Shown here one piece after another: positions 27,054 through 35,528 of a stretch of 64,000 bases of DNA. Source of the DNA: Niallia endozanthoxylica (GTDB taxonomy: Bacteria; Bacillota; Bacilli; Bacillales; Cytobacillaceae). The position numbers and the translations under genes were made by a program. The DNA lies in the NCBI RefSeq assembly GCF_008710145.1, contig NZ_VYKL01000013.1, forward strand, positions 124,001-188,000, written 5' to 3'. The notes below the pieces were generated by a model. That model ran no database searches and was not told where the DNA came from. It was given only the letters and a program-made list of their open reading frames with translations. Each line of letters starts with the position of its first letter. Position 1 is the stretch's first letter.

Positions 27054-27154
27054 GCTGCAGGATTGAGATTTTTTAATATTTATGGCCAATTAAGAAACCA
27101 AATTTCAGTTATTGCATAAATATATTCATAGATTCCTTAGAGGAGGAGAGAAGT

Positions 27155-27787
27155 ATGCCTGAAAATCAATCGCGTGATCCGCTCCTTTATATTCAACAGC
27201 CTGATTTTGCTTATCCAAAGGCTGATATGCAACAAACATATATCGTGAAGAGGCCAAATCAAAAAAGGGAAAAATCTACAATCGCTCCGTTTCCCGAATT
27301 AGACAGCGGGGAATCACTATCAGACCAAACGGCTGAGCTGATTGAGAATGAAACGGAAAAAGCGGTTGAAGAAAAGAAGCAAGCAGTAACAGATGAACAG
27401 CCATCTAAAAAGGCTATTGATGCTGATAAAAAACAACAAAAGCAGGAGCTTGATCGAAAAGCAGTTCAGGAAGTAATCAATCAGTATCATCAACAAAGAG
27501 AGGAAAAAGAAGAGCCAGGCCAGGCAAAATCAAAACAGCATTCTTATTCATTTAAAAGAGTGAAAAGTTTTAAAGAGATGAATACGTTAGAAAAACTCAA
27601 TTATCTAGATCATTTTCCGAAGCTGCTCCCTCCGGTACCTTGTATCTTCGCAACTGGAAGCAGTTCTGTGAGAGGATATTTATTGAATAAAACAGAGGAT
27701 TTTATTGAAATTAAATTGTTTAATGATAAAACATTGGAAATTCCAATTGAACAAATTACAGAGGTAAAAATGCTTGGTTTACAATAG
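27155..27787 (+). CDS. cotO: Spore coat protein CotO
   Basis: Protein of 210 residues, low-complexity and rich in Lys, Glu and Gln up to about residue 140, then a conserved C-terminal domain (LNYLDHFPKLLPPVPC, ending with ITEVKMLGLQ). This architecture and its position after fabI match B. subtilis CotO (YjbX), which controls outer coat and crust assembly. GGAGGAGAG precedes the ATG. I expect mother-cell expression but see no clear SigK promoter. Confidence 0.82.
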   Translation: MPENQSRDPLLYIQQPDFAYPKADMQQTYIVKRPNQKREKSTIAPFPELDSGESLSDQTAELIENETEKAVEEKKQAVTDEQPSKKAIDADKKQQKQELDRKAVQEVINQYHQQREEKEEPGQAKSKQHSYSFKRVKSFKEMNTLEKLNYLDHFPKLLPPVPCIFATGSSSVRGYLLNKTEDFIEIKLFNDKTLEIPIEQITEVKMLGLQ

Positions 27788-27807
27788 TTATAACTGGCAT
27801 TATACGT

Positions 27808-27839
27808 AGAGAAGCCAGCTTGAATTGCTGGCCTCTTTA
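27808..27839. terminator. Terminator between cotO and cotZ
   Basis: Stem GAAGCCAGC / GCTGGCCTC with near-matching extensions and T-rich flank, between two convergent coat genes. Confidence 0.75.
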
Positions 27840-27844
27840 ATTGA

Positions 27845-28351
27845 TTATTCACAAATGCCAAGATCTACGTCAGCAATACATTGAACTGCGCAGAAGCAGT
27901 TTAAGTCAACTGTAATACAGTCATTCGTGCTTTCGAATCCGCATAGCTCACAGAATGAGCCTAAATCAATGCAGCAGTTTTTAACCATGTTTAGAGGTGC
28001 CATTTGACCATTCTCTTTCGTAATTGGTTTAATTACGCGTAATGTTGCACAGCAGTTGTCAAACACTTCCTCTACTCTAAAGAAAATGGATACGCATGCA
28101 CAGTCTTTGCCTTTAAAGAAGGCATGGAATGGAGATCCGTCAGCGGTTTTTAAAACAAATACTCTCGTGTCGGCATTAGTTCTTCTTGCTGGTGAAACCA
28201 GCGAGCCAAGCGGTTCTTGAAAACAATTTTTCGGACATTCACATACATCTTCCGCATTATCTTGGATATCTTTAATCGCACGAACTACATCACATACACA
28301 GCCTCTTGTATCAGTTGTACCTAATACATCATCGTTTCTTCCGCAACCCAT
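27845..28351 (-). CDS. cotZ: Spore coat/crust protein CotY/CotZ family
   Basis: Cysteine-rich protein of 168 residues (CVCDVV, CECPKNC, NCCATLR, NCCIDLGSFCELCGF and more). This pattern defines the Spore_CotY family, whose members form disulfide-linked crust lattices on the spore. GGAGG lies 9 bases before the ATG on the minus strand. It faces cotO as the coat cluster does in B. subtilis, but only one CotY/Z copy is present here, so cotZ versus cotY is undecided. Confidence 0.87.
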   Translation of the reverse strand: MGCGRNDDVLGTTDTRGCVCDVVRAIKDIQDNAEDVCECPKNCFQEPLGSLVSPARRTNADTRVFVLKTADGSPFHAFFKGKDCACVSIFFRVEEVFDNCCATLRVIKPITKENGQMAPLNMVKNCCIDLGSFCELCGFESTNDCITVDLNCFCAVQCIADVDLGICE

Positions 28352-28531
28352 AATGTTTTCCTCCTTATTTATTTCTTATGTGTTTCTACACTAATAACAT
28401 ATTGTTGGATGGTAATTTGGGATACGGACAAACGCCTTGTTTTGTGAAATTGGGCTTATCAAGCGGCAAAAGAGAGCTGTTAACTCGTATAGGATTAGAC
28501 CGCTTAAGATAAGTTTGGAGGGTAATGAAAC

Positions 28532-28882
28532 ATGGAGATTACTTTTCTTGAGTTGATAATTTTAGGGTTATCTTCTTTTCGACTTACTAGATTATTTGTA
28601 TTTGATAAAATAACTGCTTTTATTCGGGATATGTTTATTGATGAAGTAGAAGAGATAGATGAAAGAGGGAAAACGGAAATTTATCTAGTTCCGAAACCAG
28701 GATTAATAAAAGGGTTTATTGGGGAGTTATTAAGCTGCTACTGGTGTACCGGTGTTTGGACTTCTATCTTTTTATGTGGTTTATATCTATTATTTCCTTC
28801 TGTCGCTATCCCAGTATTATTAGTACTTTCTGTCAGCGGGCTTGCAGCCATAATTGAAACAATTATCCAATTATGGCTTTAA
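28532..28882 (+). CDS. yjcA: DUF1360 sporulation membrane protein YjcA
   Basis: Protein of 116 residues with an N-terminal hydrophobic stretch, a central charged loop, the conserved SCYWCTGVW motif (about residues 68-76) and a long C-terminal hydrophobic region. This is the DUF1360 pattern of the sporulation protein YjcA. TTGGAGGG precedes the ATG. In B. subtilis yjcA is also between the coat cluster and spoVIF. Confidence 0.85.
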   Translation: MEITFLELIILGLSSFRLTRLFVFDKITAFIRDMFIDEVEEIDERGKTEIYLVPKPGLIKGFIGELLSCYWCTGVWTSIFLCGLYLLFPSVAIPVLLVLSVSGLAAIIETIIQLWL

Positions 28883-28885
28883 CTT

Positions 28886-28921
28886 CATTCATCCTCCATT
28901 TCAATAAATGGAGGATGAATG
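28886..28921 (+). terminator. Stem-loop after yjcA
   Basis: Perfect 16-bp stem CATTCATCCTCCATTT / AAATGGAGGATGAATG with a 4-base loop, but GTACAAAGG follows instead of a T run. It may protect the mRNA end or terminate weakly. Confidence 0.6.
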
Positions 28922-28929
28922 TACAAAGG

Positions 28930-29045
28930 CTCTCTGATTCTATAGGGGTTCAGACGCTGGCTGAATGAAGTTAAGTCTCCGGCAGATGCCACGGATTTTT
29001 TTAGGGAAATTCGACGAGCGAATTTGATGTACAACAATTGGAACG
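28930..29045. repeat. Probable dispersed-repeat fragment upstream of the small Gly-Cys gene
   Basis: The text around CGCTGGCTGAATGAAG, TTAAGTCTCCGGCAGATG and CACGGATTTTTTTAGGG resembles a palindromic repeat I recall from several Bacillaceae genomes. Only one copy is in this window, so this rests on memory. No gene is seen in it. Confidence 0.3.
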
Positions 29046-29128
29046 GTAGGCACCTGATTTACACAAGCTATTCTTTCCTGCATAAACTGCTATATGGAGT
29101 GGAAGCTATGTGAAGGGAGGATAGCCTC

Positions 29129-29239
29129 ATGAGTCAACCGTGGAAGAAAAATGCGTCGTCCCAAAATGTAAAAAGTAGCAGTACCAAATCGGCTGCAAAA
29201 AAGAAAGGCTGCGGGTGCGGTAAAAAATCATCTGGTTAA
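29129..29239 (+). CDS. Small Lys/Ser-rich protein with CGCG motif (36 aa)
   Basis: Starts MSQPWKKNASSQ and ends KKKGCGCGKKSSG. GGGAGG lies about 9 bases before the ATG. I do not recognise the family by name. Its small size, basic residues and Gly-Cys repeat, set between yjcA and a sporulation cluster, suggest a minor spore component; this is inference. Confidence 0.6.
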   Translation: MSQPWKKNASSQNVKSSSTKSAAKKKGCGCGKKSSG

Positions 29240-29256
29240 AAACGTAAAGAAGTCTT

Positions 29257-29283
29257 CCATCAGTGGTTTTTTTCCACTGATGG
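29257..29283 (+). terminator. Stem-loop after the 36-aa gene
   Basis: Perfect 10-bp stem CCATCAGTGG / CCACTGATGG with a T7 loop, 17 bases after the stop. There is no T run after the stem, so termination is uncertain. Confidence 0.55.
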
Positions 29284-29341
29284 TTAGTCGCGCTTAGCCT
29301 GACTGACCTTTATGGGCCGGATACCTAACCTAACTTCTTTG

Positions 29342-29467
29342 TATAATATATTCGAGTTTTAGGATGAGGATACTATTGCCCGTTAAGGTGGGGCAAATAT
29401 AAATGAAACGGTAAAGGGTTCTTAATAAGAAGAAAAAATAGTATCTGTGTTCAGATGCTATTTTTTT
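29342..29467 (+). ncRNA. Candidate small RNA (promoter-like TATAAT and orphan terminator)
   Basis: A TATAAT at 29342-29347 is followed about 90 bases later by a strong terminator hairpin, AATAGTATCTG / CAGATGCTATT with TTTTT (29433-29467), and no ORF lies between. The -35 region is poor. It could be a short RNA or an attenuated leader of the next operon. Confidence 0.3.
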
Positions 29468-29588
29468 CTGGAAAATATCTAATCTTATAAGATTGGTAAT
29501 TATTTTTGTAAAGCAAATCATCATAAATTTGTTTATTAGGAAGAAAATATAATCAACGGTAAGTATTATTACATAGGAAGGGTCGCAA

Positions 29589-30071
29589 ATGAAAAATATA
29601 CAGAAGATACTTTACGTTTTTATTATTCTATGTCTGGAAGTTATGGCGGCAGGTTGTACCCCAAGAAATCAGACTAATCAGGATTATTTAGTCTTGATGA
29701 AAACGACTAATCCCGCTCCAAAAGCTATTGCTTCAGATTCAAAAGGAAAAGATCTTATTAAAGAAATTGAAAAAGATATTGAAGCTCATAAAGATCTTTA
29801 TGATGTTGCTGTGATTAAAGGAAAAGAGCACATTCTTGTCGTGTATAAGGTAAAGCATATGCAGCGATTTCATATGAAAAAAATTGAAAAGGAAGTGAAT
29901 GAAAAGCTGGAGAAAAAGCATCCAGGTGAGAACTTTATTGTTTCAAGTGATTACAAAATTTTCTTAGAAGCAGTCAGGTTGGAAGAAAAGATGAAGGATC
30001 CGAACTACCCTGAGAAAGAGGCCGAAAAGGAGCTAGAAAGAATTGTTAAGCTTAAAAAGGAATTAACCTAA
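29589..30071 (+). CDS. YhcN/YlaJ-family sporulation lipoprotein
   Basis: Exported lipoprotein of 160 residues. A hydrophobic signal segment ends with the lipobox-like AAGC (Cys about residue 23), then a YhcN/YlaJ-type domain with VAVIKGKEHILVVYKVKH and a Lys/Glu-rich tail. Members of this family are made in spores and affect germination. AGGAAGGG lies upstream of the ATG. It comes just before spoVAC, the order also described for mobile spoVA-2 operons. Confidence 0.78.
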   Translation: MKNIQKILYVFIILCLEVMAAGCTPRNQTNQDYLVLMKTTNPAPKAIASDSKGKDLIKEIEKDIEAHKDLYDVAVIKGKEHILVVYKVKHMQRFHMKKIEKEVNEKLEKKHPGENFIVSSDYKIFLEAVRLEEKMKDPNYPEKEAEKELERIVKLKKELT

Positions 30072-30088
30072 GAAAGGAGATGCTAGAA

Positions 30089-30559
30089 ATGGGGAAGCAG
30101 AATAAGACACCGGAGCAGCAGCAATATGAGCAGCTGCAGCAAAAACATGAGACAAAACGGCCCGTTTTCAAAAATTGCCTAAAAGCATTCTTTGTTGGGG
30201 GATTTATTTGTACCATAGGACAAGCAATCAGCTACTTTTATATCTATTTCTTTAATTTCACAGAACAAACAGCGGGAAATCCAACGGTTGCAACGATGAT
30301 TTTTATTGCGATGCTGCTGACAGGTTTTGGTGTATACGACCGTATCGGCCAATTTGCCGGGGCAGGCAGTGCCGTTCCGATAACCGGCTTTGGAAATGCC
30401 GTTATCTCGGCTGCAATTGAACATCGAACAGAAGGATTTGTTTTAGGTGTCGGCGGAAATATGTTCAAGCTTGCAGGTTCTGTTATTCTATTTGGTGTTT
30501 TTGCGGCATTTGTAGTCGCATTAATTAAAACATTACTAATAATGTGGGGTGTAATCTAA
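30089..30559 (+). CDS. spoVAC: Stage V sporulation protein AC
   Basis: Membrane channel protein of 156 residues with about four to five hydrophobic segments and the family motif GQFAGAGSAVPITGFGNAV. SpoVAC is a mechanosensitive-type channel for Ca-dipicolinate in the spore inner membrane. I chose ATG 30089, which is 9 bases from AAGGAG; ATG at 30080 would touch it. The stop overlaps the spoVAD start in TAATG. Confidence 0.92.
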   Translation: MGKQNKTPEQQQYEQLQQKHETKRPVFKNCLKAFFVGGFICTIGQAISYFYIYFFNFTEQTAGNPTVATMIFIAMLLTGFGVYDRIGQFAGAGSAVPITGFGNAVISAAIEHRTEGFVLGVGGNMFKLAGSVILFGVFAAFVVALIKTLLIMWGVI

Positions 30560-31569
30560 TGCTTGTTGGAAAACAATCTTGGATTTTTCAGCAGCATCCG
30601 GTAATTGCTGCAACCGGAGTTTCAGGCGGACCATTTGAGGCTAATGGGCACTTAGCTGAAGATTTTGATATTCTGCATGATGATTTATGGATGGGGCAGG
30701 ACTCTTATGAAAAAGCACAGCGAGTATTGATTGAGGAAGCCATCCAAACTGTAGTGCAGAAAGGTAATATACAAAAAGAGGATGTCCAATTTTTGATTGC
30801 CGGAGATTTAATTAATCAAATTACACCGACAAGTTTTGCAGCAAGAACGGCTCAGATTCCATACTTTGGTCTTTTTGGTGCATGTTCGACGTCGATGGAA
30901 GGGCTTGCATTAGCCTCATTTATGGTTAATTACCAAGGTGCGAAGAATGTACTAACTGGTGCATCTAGTCATAATGCGGCAACTGAGAAGCAATTCCGTT
31001 ACCCGACTGAATATGGCGGACAAAAACCACCGACAGCACAATGGACCGCAACTGGTGCAGGAGTGGCTCTTGTAACGGAAAATAAGAAACAAGAGAATCT
31101 CCCGTATACAACATCAGCTACAATTGGGAAGGTGATTGATATGGGTCTGACGGACCCGTTTAATATGGGTGGAGCCATGGCGCCGGCTGCCGCTGATACT
31201 ATTTCAGCCCATTTTACAGACCTGAAGCTTGATCCTTCTCATTATGATTTAATTGTGACAGGTGATTTAGCAAAAATTGGCCGGGAAACCGTGCTGGACT
31301 TATTAGAAAACAAAGGTCTAAAAATGAATCCTGACCGTTTCTTGGACTGCGGTCTTATGCTTTATAAAGAGGATCAGCCGGTTCAAGCGGGAGGAAGCGG
31401 TGCTGGCTGTTCGGCTATTGTATTATATGGTCATTTATTGAACCAAATGAAGAAAGGGATATATAAACGAATTCTCCTCGTAGCTACAGGTGCATTGTTA
31501 TCTCCGCTCAGCTTTCAGCAAGGTGAATCCATCCCTTGCATAGCCCATGCAGTTTCTATTGAAATATAA
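30559..31569 (+). CDS. spoVAD: Stage V sporulation protein AD
   Basis: Thiolase-fold protein of 336 residues that binds dipicolinic acid. Typical blocks: PVIAATGVSGGPFEANG, GACSTSMEGLALAS, ASSHNAATEKQFRYPTEYGG, GGSGAGCSAIVLYG. It is attached to the outer face of the inner spore membrane with the SpoVAC channel. ATG 30559 shares a base with the spoVAC stop, and GGGGTG lies about 9 bases upstream. Confidence 0.94.
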   Translation: MLVGKQSWIFQQHPVIAATGVSGGPFEANGHLAEDFDILHDDLWMGQDSYEKAQRVLIEEAIQTVVQKGNIQKEDVQFLIAGDLINQITPTSFAARTAQIPYFGLFGACSTSMEGLALASFMVNYQGAKNVLTGASSHNAATEKQFRYPTEYGGQKPPTAQWTATGAGVALVTENKKQENLPYTTSATIGKVIDMGLTDPFNMGGAMAPAAADTISAHFTDLKLDPSHYDLIVTGDLAKIGRETVLDLLENKGLKMNPDRFLDCGLMLYKEDQPVQAGGSGAGCSAIVLYGHLLNQMKKGIYKRILLVATGALLSPLSFQQGESIPCIAHAVSIEI

Positions 31570-31603
31570 CTAATACAGTGAATGATTAGGAGGGGAACGT
31601 AAA

Positions 31604-31960
31604 ATGCTGCCAATGTTTTTTTGGGCGTTTGTGGTAGGAGGACTAATTTGTGTAGTTGGACAATTATTATTTGATGTAGCTAAATTAACACCTGGCCATA
31701 CTCTTAGCCTATTGGTTGTTTTCGGGGCGATATTAGATGGGCTAGGTCTGTATGAACCGCTCGTCGATTTTGCCGGTGCGGGTGCAACCGTACCAATATT
31801 AAGCTTTGGTAATTCCCTTGTTCATGGTGCATTGCAGGAGGCAGAGCAGCATGGACTAGTAGGAGTTTTGACTGGAATGTTTGAAGTGACTAGCGCCGGA
31901 ATATCAGCAGCCATCGTTTTTGGTTTTTTAGGGGCACTAATGTTTAAACCAAAAGGTTAA
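31604..31960 (+). CDS. spoVAE: Stage V sporulation protein AE (SpoVAEb type)
   Basis: Membrane protein of 118 residues, about four hydrophobic segments, with the family motif [21 protein letters not shown] that parallels SpoVAC. It completes the minimal C-D-E channel set. GGAGGGG precedes the ATG. No spoVAA, AB or AF lies nearby, so this is a secondary spoVA-2-like set; a full spoVA operon is expected elsewhere. Confidence 0.92.
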   Translation: MLPMFFWAFVVGGLICVVGQLLFDVAKLTPGHTLSLLVVFGAILDGLGLYEPLVDFAGAGATVPILSFGNSLVHGALQEAEQHGLVGVLTGMFEVTSAGISAAIVFGFLGALMFKPKG

Positions 31961-32110
31961 AATGAATGGCATAAGGCCGGTTTCTTTTTCTTTTGATGTT
32001 ATGGGAGAAAAGGAATCGGTTTTATGCTTTTTATTTTTCAGCTTGCCCTCACACTTTCTATTCCTGTACATATTTTATATTGACTCCACTTTTAAGTGAG
32101 GTGAATGGAT

Positions 32111-32242
32111 ATGTACGGATGCGGTGGATTTGGCTATGGAGGCGGCTACGGCGGTGGCTATGGTTACGGCGGCAACACATTTGTTTTAATTGTTGTGTTG
32201 TTTATTCTTTTAATTATTGTAGGTGCAAGCTTCTATAACTAA
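32111..32242 (+). CDS. yjcZ: YjcZ-family small sporulation protein (43 aa)
   Basis: Starts [12 protein letters not shown], continues with Gly/Tyr repeats and ends with one hydrophobic segment ([16 protein letters not shown]) and SFYN. This is the tiny Gly-Tyr membrane family of Bacillus spores. GAGGTG lies 7 bases before ATG 32111; an ATG six bases earlier lacks room for a ribosome site. Position next to spoVIF matches B. subtilis. Confidence 0.85.
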   Translation: MYGCGGFGYGGGYGGGYGYGGNTFVLIVVLFILLIIVGASFYN

Positions 32243-32265
32243 TCAATCCAATGTAGAGGGAAGAG

Positions 32266-32294
32266 GCCACTCAATTATTTGAGTGGCTTTTTTT
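32266..32294 (+). terminator. yjcZ terminator
   Basis: Perfect 9-bp stem GCCACTCAA / TTGAGTGGC followed by seven T. Confidence 0.92.
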
Positions 32295-32374
32295 AGGCAG
32301 TTTGTGTAAAAATGACACGATTTTTTCTGCTTCTCATAGTATATAAAAGGCTTGAAAGGGAGGCATTATTTAAA

Positions 32375-32629
32375 ATGGATAATCAGTTTTTCAAAAATAT
32401 TGAGAAAAAAACCGGCGTTAATATGAAGGATATTTTAGATTTAGCTAACTCATTGCAAAATGCAAATTTTAAAGATGAAAATACTGTTCGTCAAGTGGTT
32501 AGACGTGTTTCACAAATTGCTAATAAACCAGTTTCAAAAGAAACAGAGGATAAGATTGTTCAGTCAATCGTGAAGGATGGCAAACAGCTTGATCTTAATA
32601 CCATTTCTAAAATGATCAATAGAAAATAG
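32375..32629 (+). CDS. spoVIF: Stage VI sporulation protein F
   Basis: Protein of 84 residues: MDNQFFKNIEKKTGVNMKD..., with VRRVSQIANKPVSKETED and the ending ISKMINRK. It matches SpoVIF (YjcC), a regulator needed for late coat gene expression. I chose ATG 32375 with GGGAGG upstream; the longer in-frame reading adds a non-family hydrophobic start. It is convergent with the yjcD-like helicase. Confidence 0.92.
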   Translation: MDNQFFKNIEKKTGVNMKDILDLANSLQNANFKDENTVRQVVRRVSQIANKPVSKETEDKIVQSIVKDGKQLDLNTISKMINRK

Positions 32630-32636
32630 GCAATGA

Positions 32637-32668
32637 AAAAAGCTGTCCCAAATGGGGCAGCTTTTAAT
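32637..32668. terminator. Terminator between spoVIF and the helicase gene
   Basis: Stem AAAAAGCTGTCCC / GGGGCAGCTTTT with one mismatch and a 4-base loop; it slightly overlaps the stop of the minus-strand gene and can serve both. Confidence 0.85.
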
Positions 32669-34943
32669 ATCGAATCGATGTCAAGAAACGAGATGGACTT
32701 GCCTTTTTTCCACGCCTGTTTTGCGGAACGGATAGGAATAATTTCTCTTGTGCTCGTGTAACTGCTACATATAGCAAACGTCTCTCCTCTTCAAGCGGTT
32801 CACTGTCACCGGCGCGGAGAGAATCCAGCGCGTAATCATGCGGGATACTGCCATCGACAGTTCCAATGACGTAAACAATCTTATATTCGAGACCCTTTGC
32901 ACGATGAATCGTGCTTAATGTAACAGCATTTTTTCGTTGTTTACTTTGCTGTTTCATTTCCTTATTCATAGCAGCCATATGGTCTGCATGTTCAAGGAAT
33001 TCATGAATCGAAGTAAAGTTTTTCGCAGCTACTTTGAGGTCACGTATATCGTCTGATCCTTTATCCCACTGATTTCCTTCATTTCCCCGTTTTTTCAGAA
33101 ACTCTTGAAAGCCCAGTTCTTTCTCAATTTTTTCAATTGCAGCGAGTGGTGTCTTCGCTGTAAGTGAGCGGATAATAGGAACGGCCTTTTTCAATTTCTT
33201 TTCTTGAAAAGAGAAGTTTGTCTTAATGCGACCGATGCATTCAAGCAGGGTACAGTCATTCAAAATACTTTCTGCTTTTAAATCGGTAAGTACAGTTTGT
33301 TTAAGAAAAAGGGTCGGCAGAATGTTAGCTATTGCATGCTGATCATCTTCATTCAACGATAATTTTAAAAAGGAAAGCATGCTTTTAATAATAAAGCGCT
33401 CATAAAAGGAGTCTATGTCTTGATCAATTTTAAATGGCAGGCTTGAAGTAGTGAGTCTTTCAAACACAGCTCTGCTCGCTGTATTGGTGCGAAAGAGAAT
33501 AGCAAAATCACCAGGATCCGCACCGGAAGCAATTTTCTCCCTTATATCCGTTATAATCATAGTGGCTTCCTCTTCCTCATCCTCTGGGAAGAATAATACA
33601 GGTGCATAGTTATTGGTAAATTGAGCATGCATTTGTTTTGGGCGTCGCTGCTTATTTTGGGCAATGATTTTATTTGCAGCCTCAACAATTGAATGAGAGG
33701 AGCGGTAATTTTCACTTAATAGAACTACATCTGCCTTCGGGAAGTCTCTCTCGAAATAGCGGATATACTGTGGATCGCTGCCGCGAAAAGCATAGATGGA
33801 TTGATCATCGTCTCCAACGACACAAACATTTTTCTTTTTATCAGACAGCAGTTTAATCAGCTCATATTGAACCTTATTCACATCCTGGAACTCATCAATT
33901 AAAAAATAATCAAAGCGGTTTTGATAGCGTTCAAGCAAGAGAGGCTCTTCTTGAAATAGTTGATAACAGCCTATCAGCATATCATCAAAATCAAATAGTG
34001 CCTTTTCCTTTTTGAAATTTTCGTACCGTTCATATAAAAACAGGACCTTTTCATCCCAGCTTGTTTCTGTCTTAACCTGCTCAGGAGTCACCAGTGAATT
34101 CTTCCAATAACCAATTTGTTGAAGGGCTGCATCATAGGCAAATTCTTTCTCTTCAAGGTCTAGTTCTCTGCCCGCATCTTTTAAAATTTGCCGGCGTTGC
34201 CATTCAATATTTAAGAGCCTTTTACTGTTCCATTTTTCCGGATAATGATAGGCAAGTATTCGATAGAAAATACTATGGAATGTCCCTGTAACAAGACCGT
34301 TTATTTGGCTTTTTGAAACATTGGGATAGTTTAATAGTCTCGTTTTCATTTCAGCAGCAGCTTTTGCCGTAAATGTAACAAGCATAATCCGATTTGCTTG
34401 TACCTTTTGTTCTGTTAACAAATAAGCTGTCCTAGCAGTAAGAACTCTTGTTTTACCGCTGCCTGCACCGGCTAGTACAAGAAGGGCCCCATTTGAATGG
34501 ATAACTGCTTCCGCTTGATTGTCATCTAAATAAATATTTGCTTTCAAAAGAGCCTTTATATAAGGAGAATGTATGGTAGACATCGCTTTATCTTTTGTAA
34601 TAAATGGGGGAAGATGAGCTATAGCCTTTGCAGATTTAAAACGGGTTCCGCTGTTTTTTGTCATGGTAATCACACGATTAGCTGGAATGCGGAAGCCATT
34701 TATCTCTGTTTCTATGTCGGTTGTAGACTGTACTTCAGTTTCTTGATCCTTACAATTTGGACTTTTTGTATGAAGGTGTTGAAAATAGGGATCCTTATCG
34801 ATTCCTAGAAATAGTCGGACTTTTTCAGAGCATACTGGGCATTCTAAGTGCCCCTTTTTTCCTTCTTCATATATACGCTGATAGGATGATCGATTCGTGT
34901 TATCAAGATCGATTAATTGATTTCCTTGTTTAGCAGTTCTCAT
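32664..34943 (-). CDS. yjcD: UvrD/Rep-family DNA helicase (YjcD-like) with N-terminal CoiA-like zinc module
   Basis: Superfamily 1 helicase of 759 residues. Walker A is LAGAGSGKT (about residue 155), Walker B is FLIDEFQDVNK, and VVGDDDQSIYAFRGSD, TIHRAKGLEYK and LLYVAVTRAQEK are the later helicase motifs. The first 65 residues are unusual: CPVC...FQHLHTKSPNC has the same spacing style as the CPEC...HFAHEKGSVC module of CoiA in this window. A role in DNA repair or recombination is likely. Confidence 0.92.
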   Translation of the reverse strand: MRTAKQGNQLIDLDNTNRSSYQRIYEEGKKGHLECPVCSEKVRLFLGIDKDPYFQHLHTKSPNCKDQETEVQSTTDIETEINGFRIPANRVITMTKNSGTRFKSAKAIAHLPPFITKDKAMSTIHSPYIKALLKANIYLDDNQAEAVIHSNGALLVLAGAGSGKTRVLTARTAYLLTEQKVQANRIMLVTFTAKAAAEMKTRLLNYPNVSKSQINGLVTGTFHSIFYRILAYHYPEKWNSKRLLNIEWQRRQILKDAGRELDLEEKEFAYDAALQQIGYWKNSLVTPEQVKTETSWDEKVLFLYERYENFKKEKALFDFDDMLIGCYQLFQEEPLLLERYQNRFDYFLIDEFQDVNKVQYELIKLLSDKKKNVCVVGDDDQSIYAFRGSDPQYIRYFERDFPKADVVLLSENYRSSHSIVEAANKIIAQNKQRRPKQMHAQFTNNYAPVLFFPEDEEEEATMIITDIREKIASGADPGDFAILFRTNTASRAVFERLTTSSLPFKIDQDIDSFYERFIIKSMLSFLKLSLNEDDQHAIANILPTLFLKQTVLTDLKAESILNDCTLLECIGRIKTNFSFQEKKLKKAVPIIRSLTAKTPLAAIEKIEKELGFQEFLKKRGNEGNQWDKGSDDIRDLKVAAKNFTSIHEFLEHADHMAAMNKEMKQQSKQRKNAVTLSTIHRAKGLEYKIVYVIGTVDGSIPHDYALDSLRAGDSEPLEEERRLLYVAVTRAQEKLFLSVPQNRRGKKASPSRFLTSIRY

Positions 34944-35060
34944 ATATATTTCTCATCCTTTTTACATCAATAAATAAGACAAATTTAATCATATCAAAAA
35001 TGAACCCCTTACAAAAGGATGATTTCGAAAAAGGATTTGTTTGGCAGGGGGGATCAATAG

Positions 35061-35084
35061 AAAAAAACCCTGCTATTTGCAGAG
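35061..35084 (-). terminator. Terminator after yjcF
   Basis: On the minus strand CTCTGC / GCAGGG forms a short stem followed by seven T, right after the yjcF stop. Confidence 0.7.
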
Positions 35085-35085
35085 T

Positions 35086-35523
35086 TTATATTTCCTTTAT
35101 CATGGTTTTATGTGGAATTCCGGCATCGAGAAATTCCTCTGAAACAACCTCATAACCTAATTTACTATAAAAAGGTATAGCGTGTATTTGTGCATTAAGC
35201 TTTAAACGCTTAAGGCCTTCTTTTCTTGCAAAGGATTCTATTTTTTTCATAATGGCATTACCAGCACCAGTACCGCGGAAGTCTTTTAATACACATATCC
35301 GTTCAACCTTGCCATATCCATCAACCGTTCTGAATCGGCCGGCACCTGCTGGCTCTTCGTTGACATATAATACAAAATGCGTAGCCTCTGATTCAAGGTC
35401 ATCAATTTCTTCTTCTGGCGGAACTTGCTGCTCTTCGACAAAGACCTTTTTGCGAATATCGAAAGCGTCATTTAGCTGCTGTTCATTGCTGATAATCTGT
35501 ACATCCATTGATTTTACATTCAT
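35086..35523 (-). CDS. yjcF: GNAT-family acetyltransferase YjcF
   Basis: GNAT protein of 145 residues with RKKVFVEEQQVPPEEEIDD near the start, the acetyl-CoA loop DFRGTGAGNAIM and the ending FYSKLGYEVVSEEFLDAGI. The substrate is not known. It lies five bases after yjcG and two before a terminator; yjcF-yjcG-yjcH form a conserved cluster. Confidence 0.9.
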   Translation of the reverse strand: MNVKSMDVQIISNEQQLNDAFDIRKKVFVEEQQVPPEEEIDDLESEATHFVLYVNEEPAGAGRFRTVDGYGKVERICVLKDFRGTGAGNAIMKKIESFARKEGLKRLKLNAQIHAIPFYSKLGYEVVSEEFLDAGIPHKTMIKEI

Positions 35524-35528
35524 TGTTG

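Larger units (their letters stand above)
29240..29588. other. Non-coding region before the spoVA-type cluster
   Basis: About 350 bases with no convincing gene. It holds the hairpin at 29257-29283, a TATAAT at 29342-29347 and an orphan intrinsic terminator at 29433-29467. A 64-codon minus-strand frame here has no ribosome site and looks like chance. Confidence 0.5.

Noticed and set aside
29330-29524. 64-codon minus-strand frame before the spoVA-type cluster
   Set aside because: No ribosome site, overlaps a terminator, composition of random AT-rich DNA.
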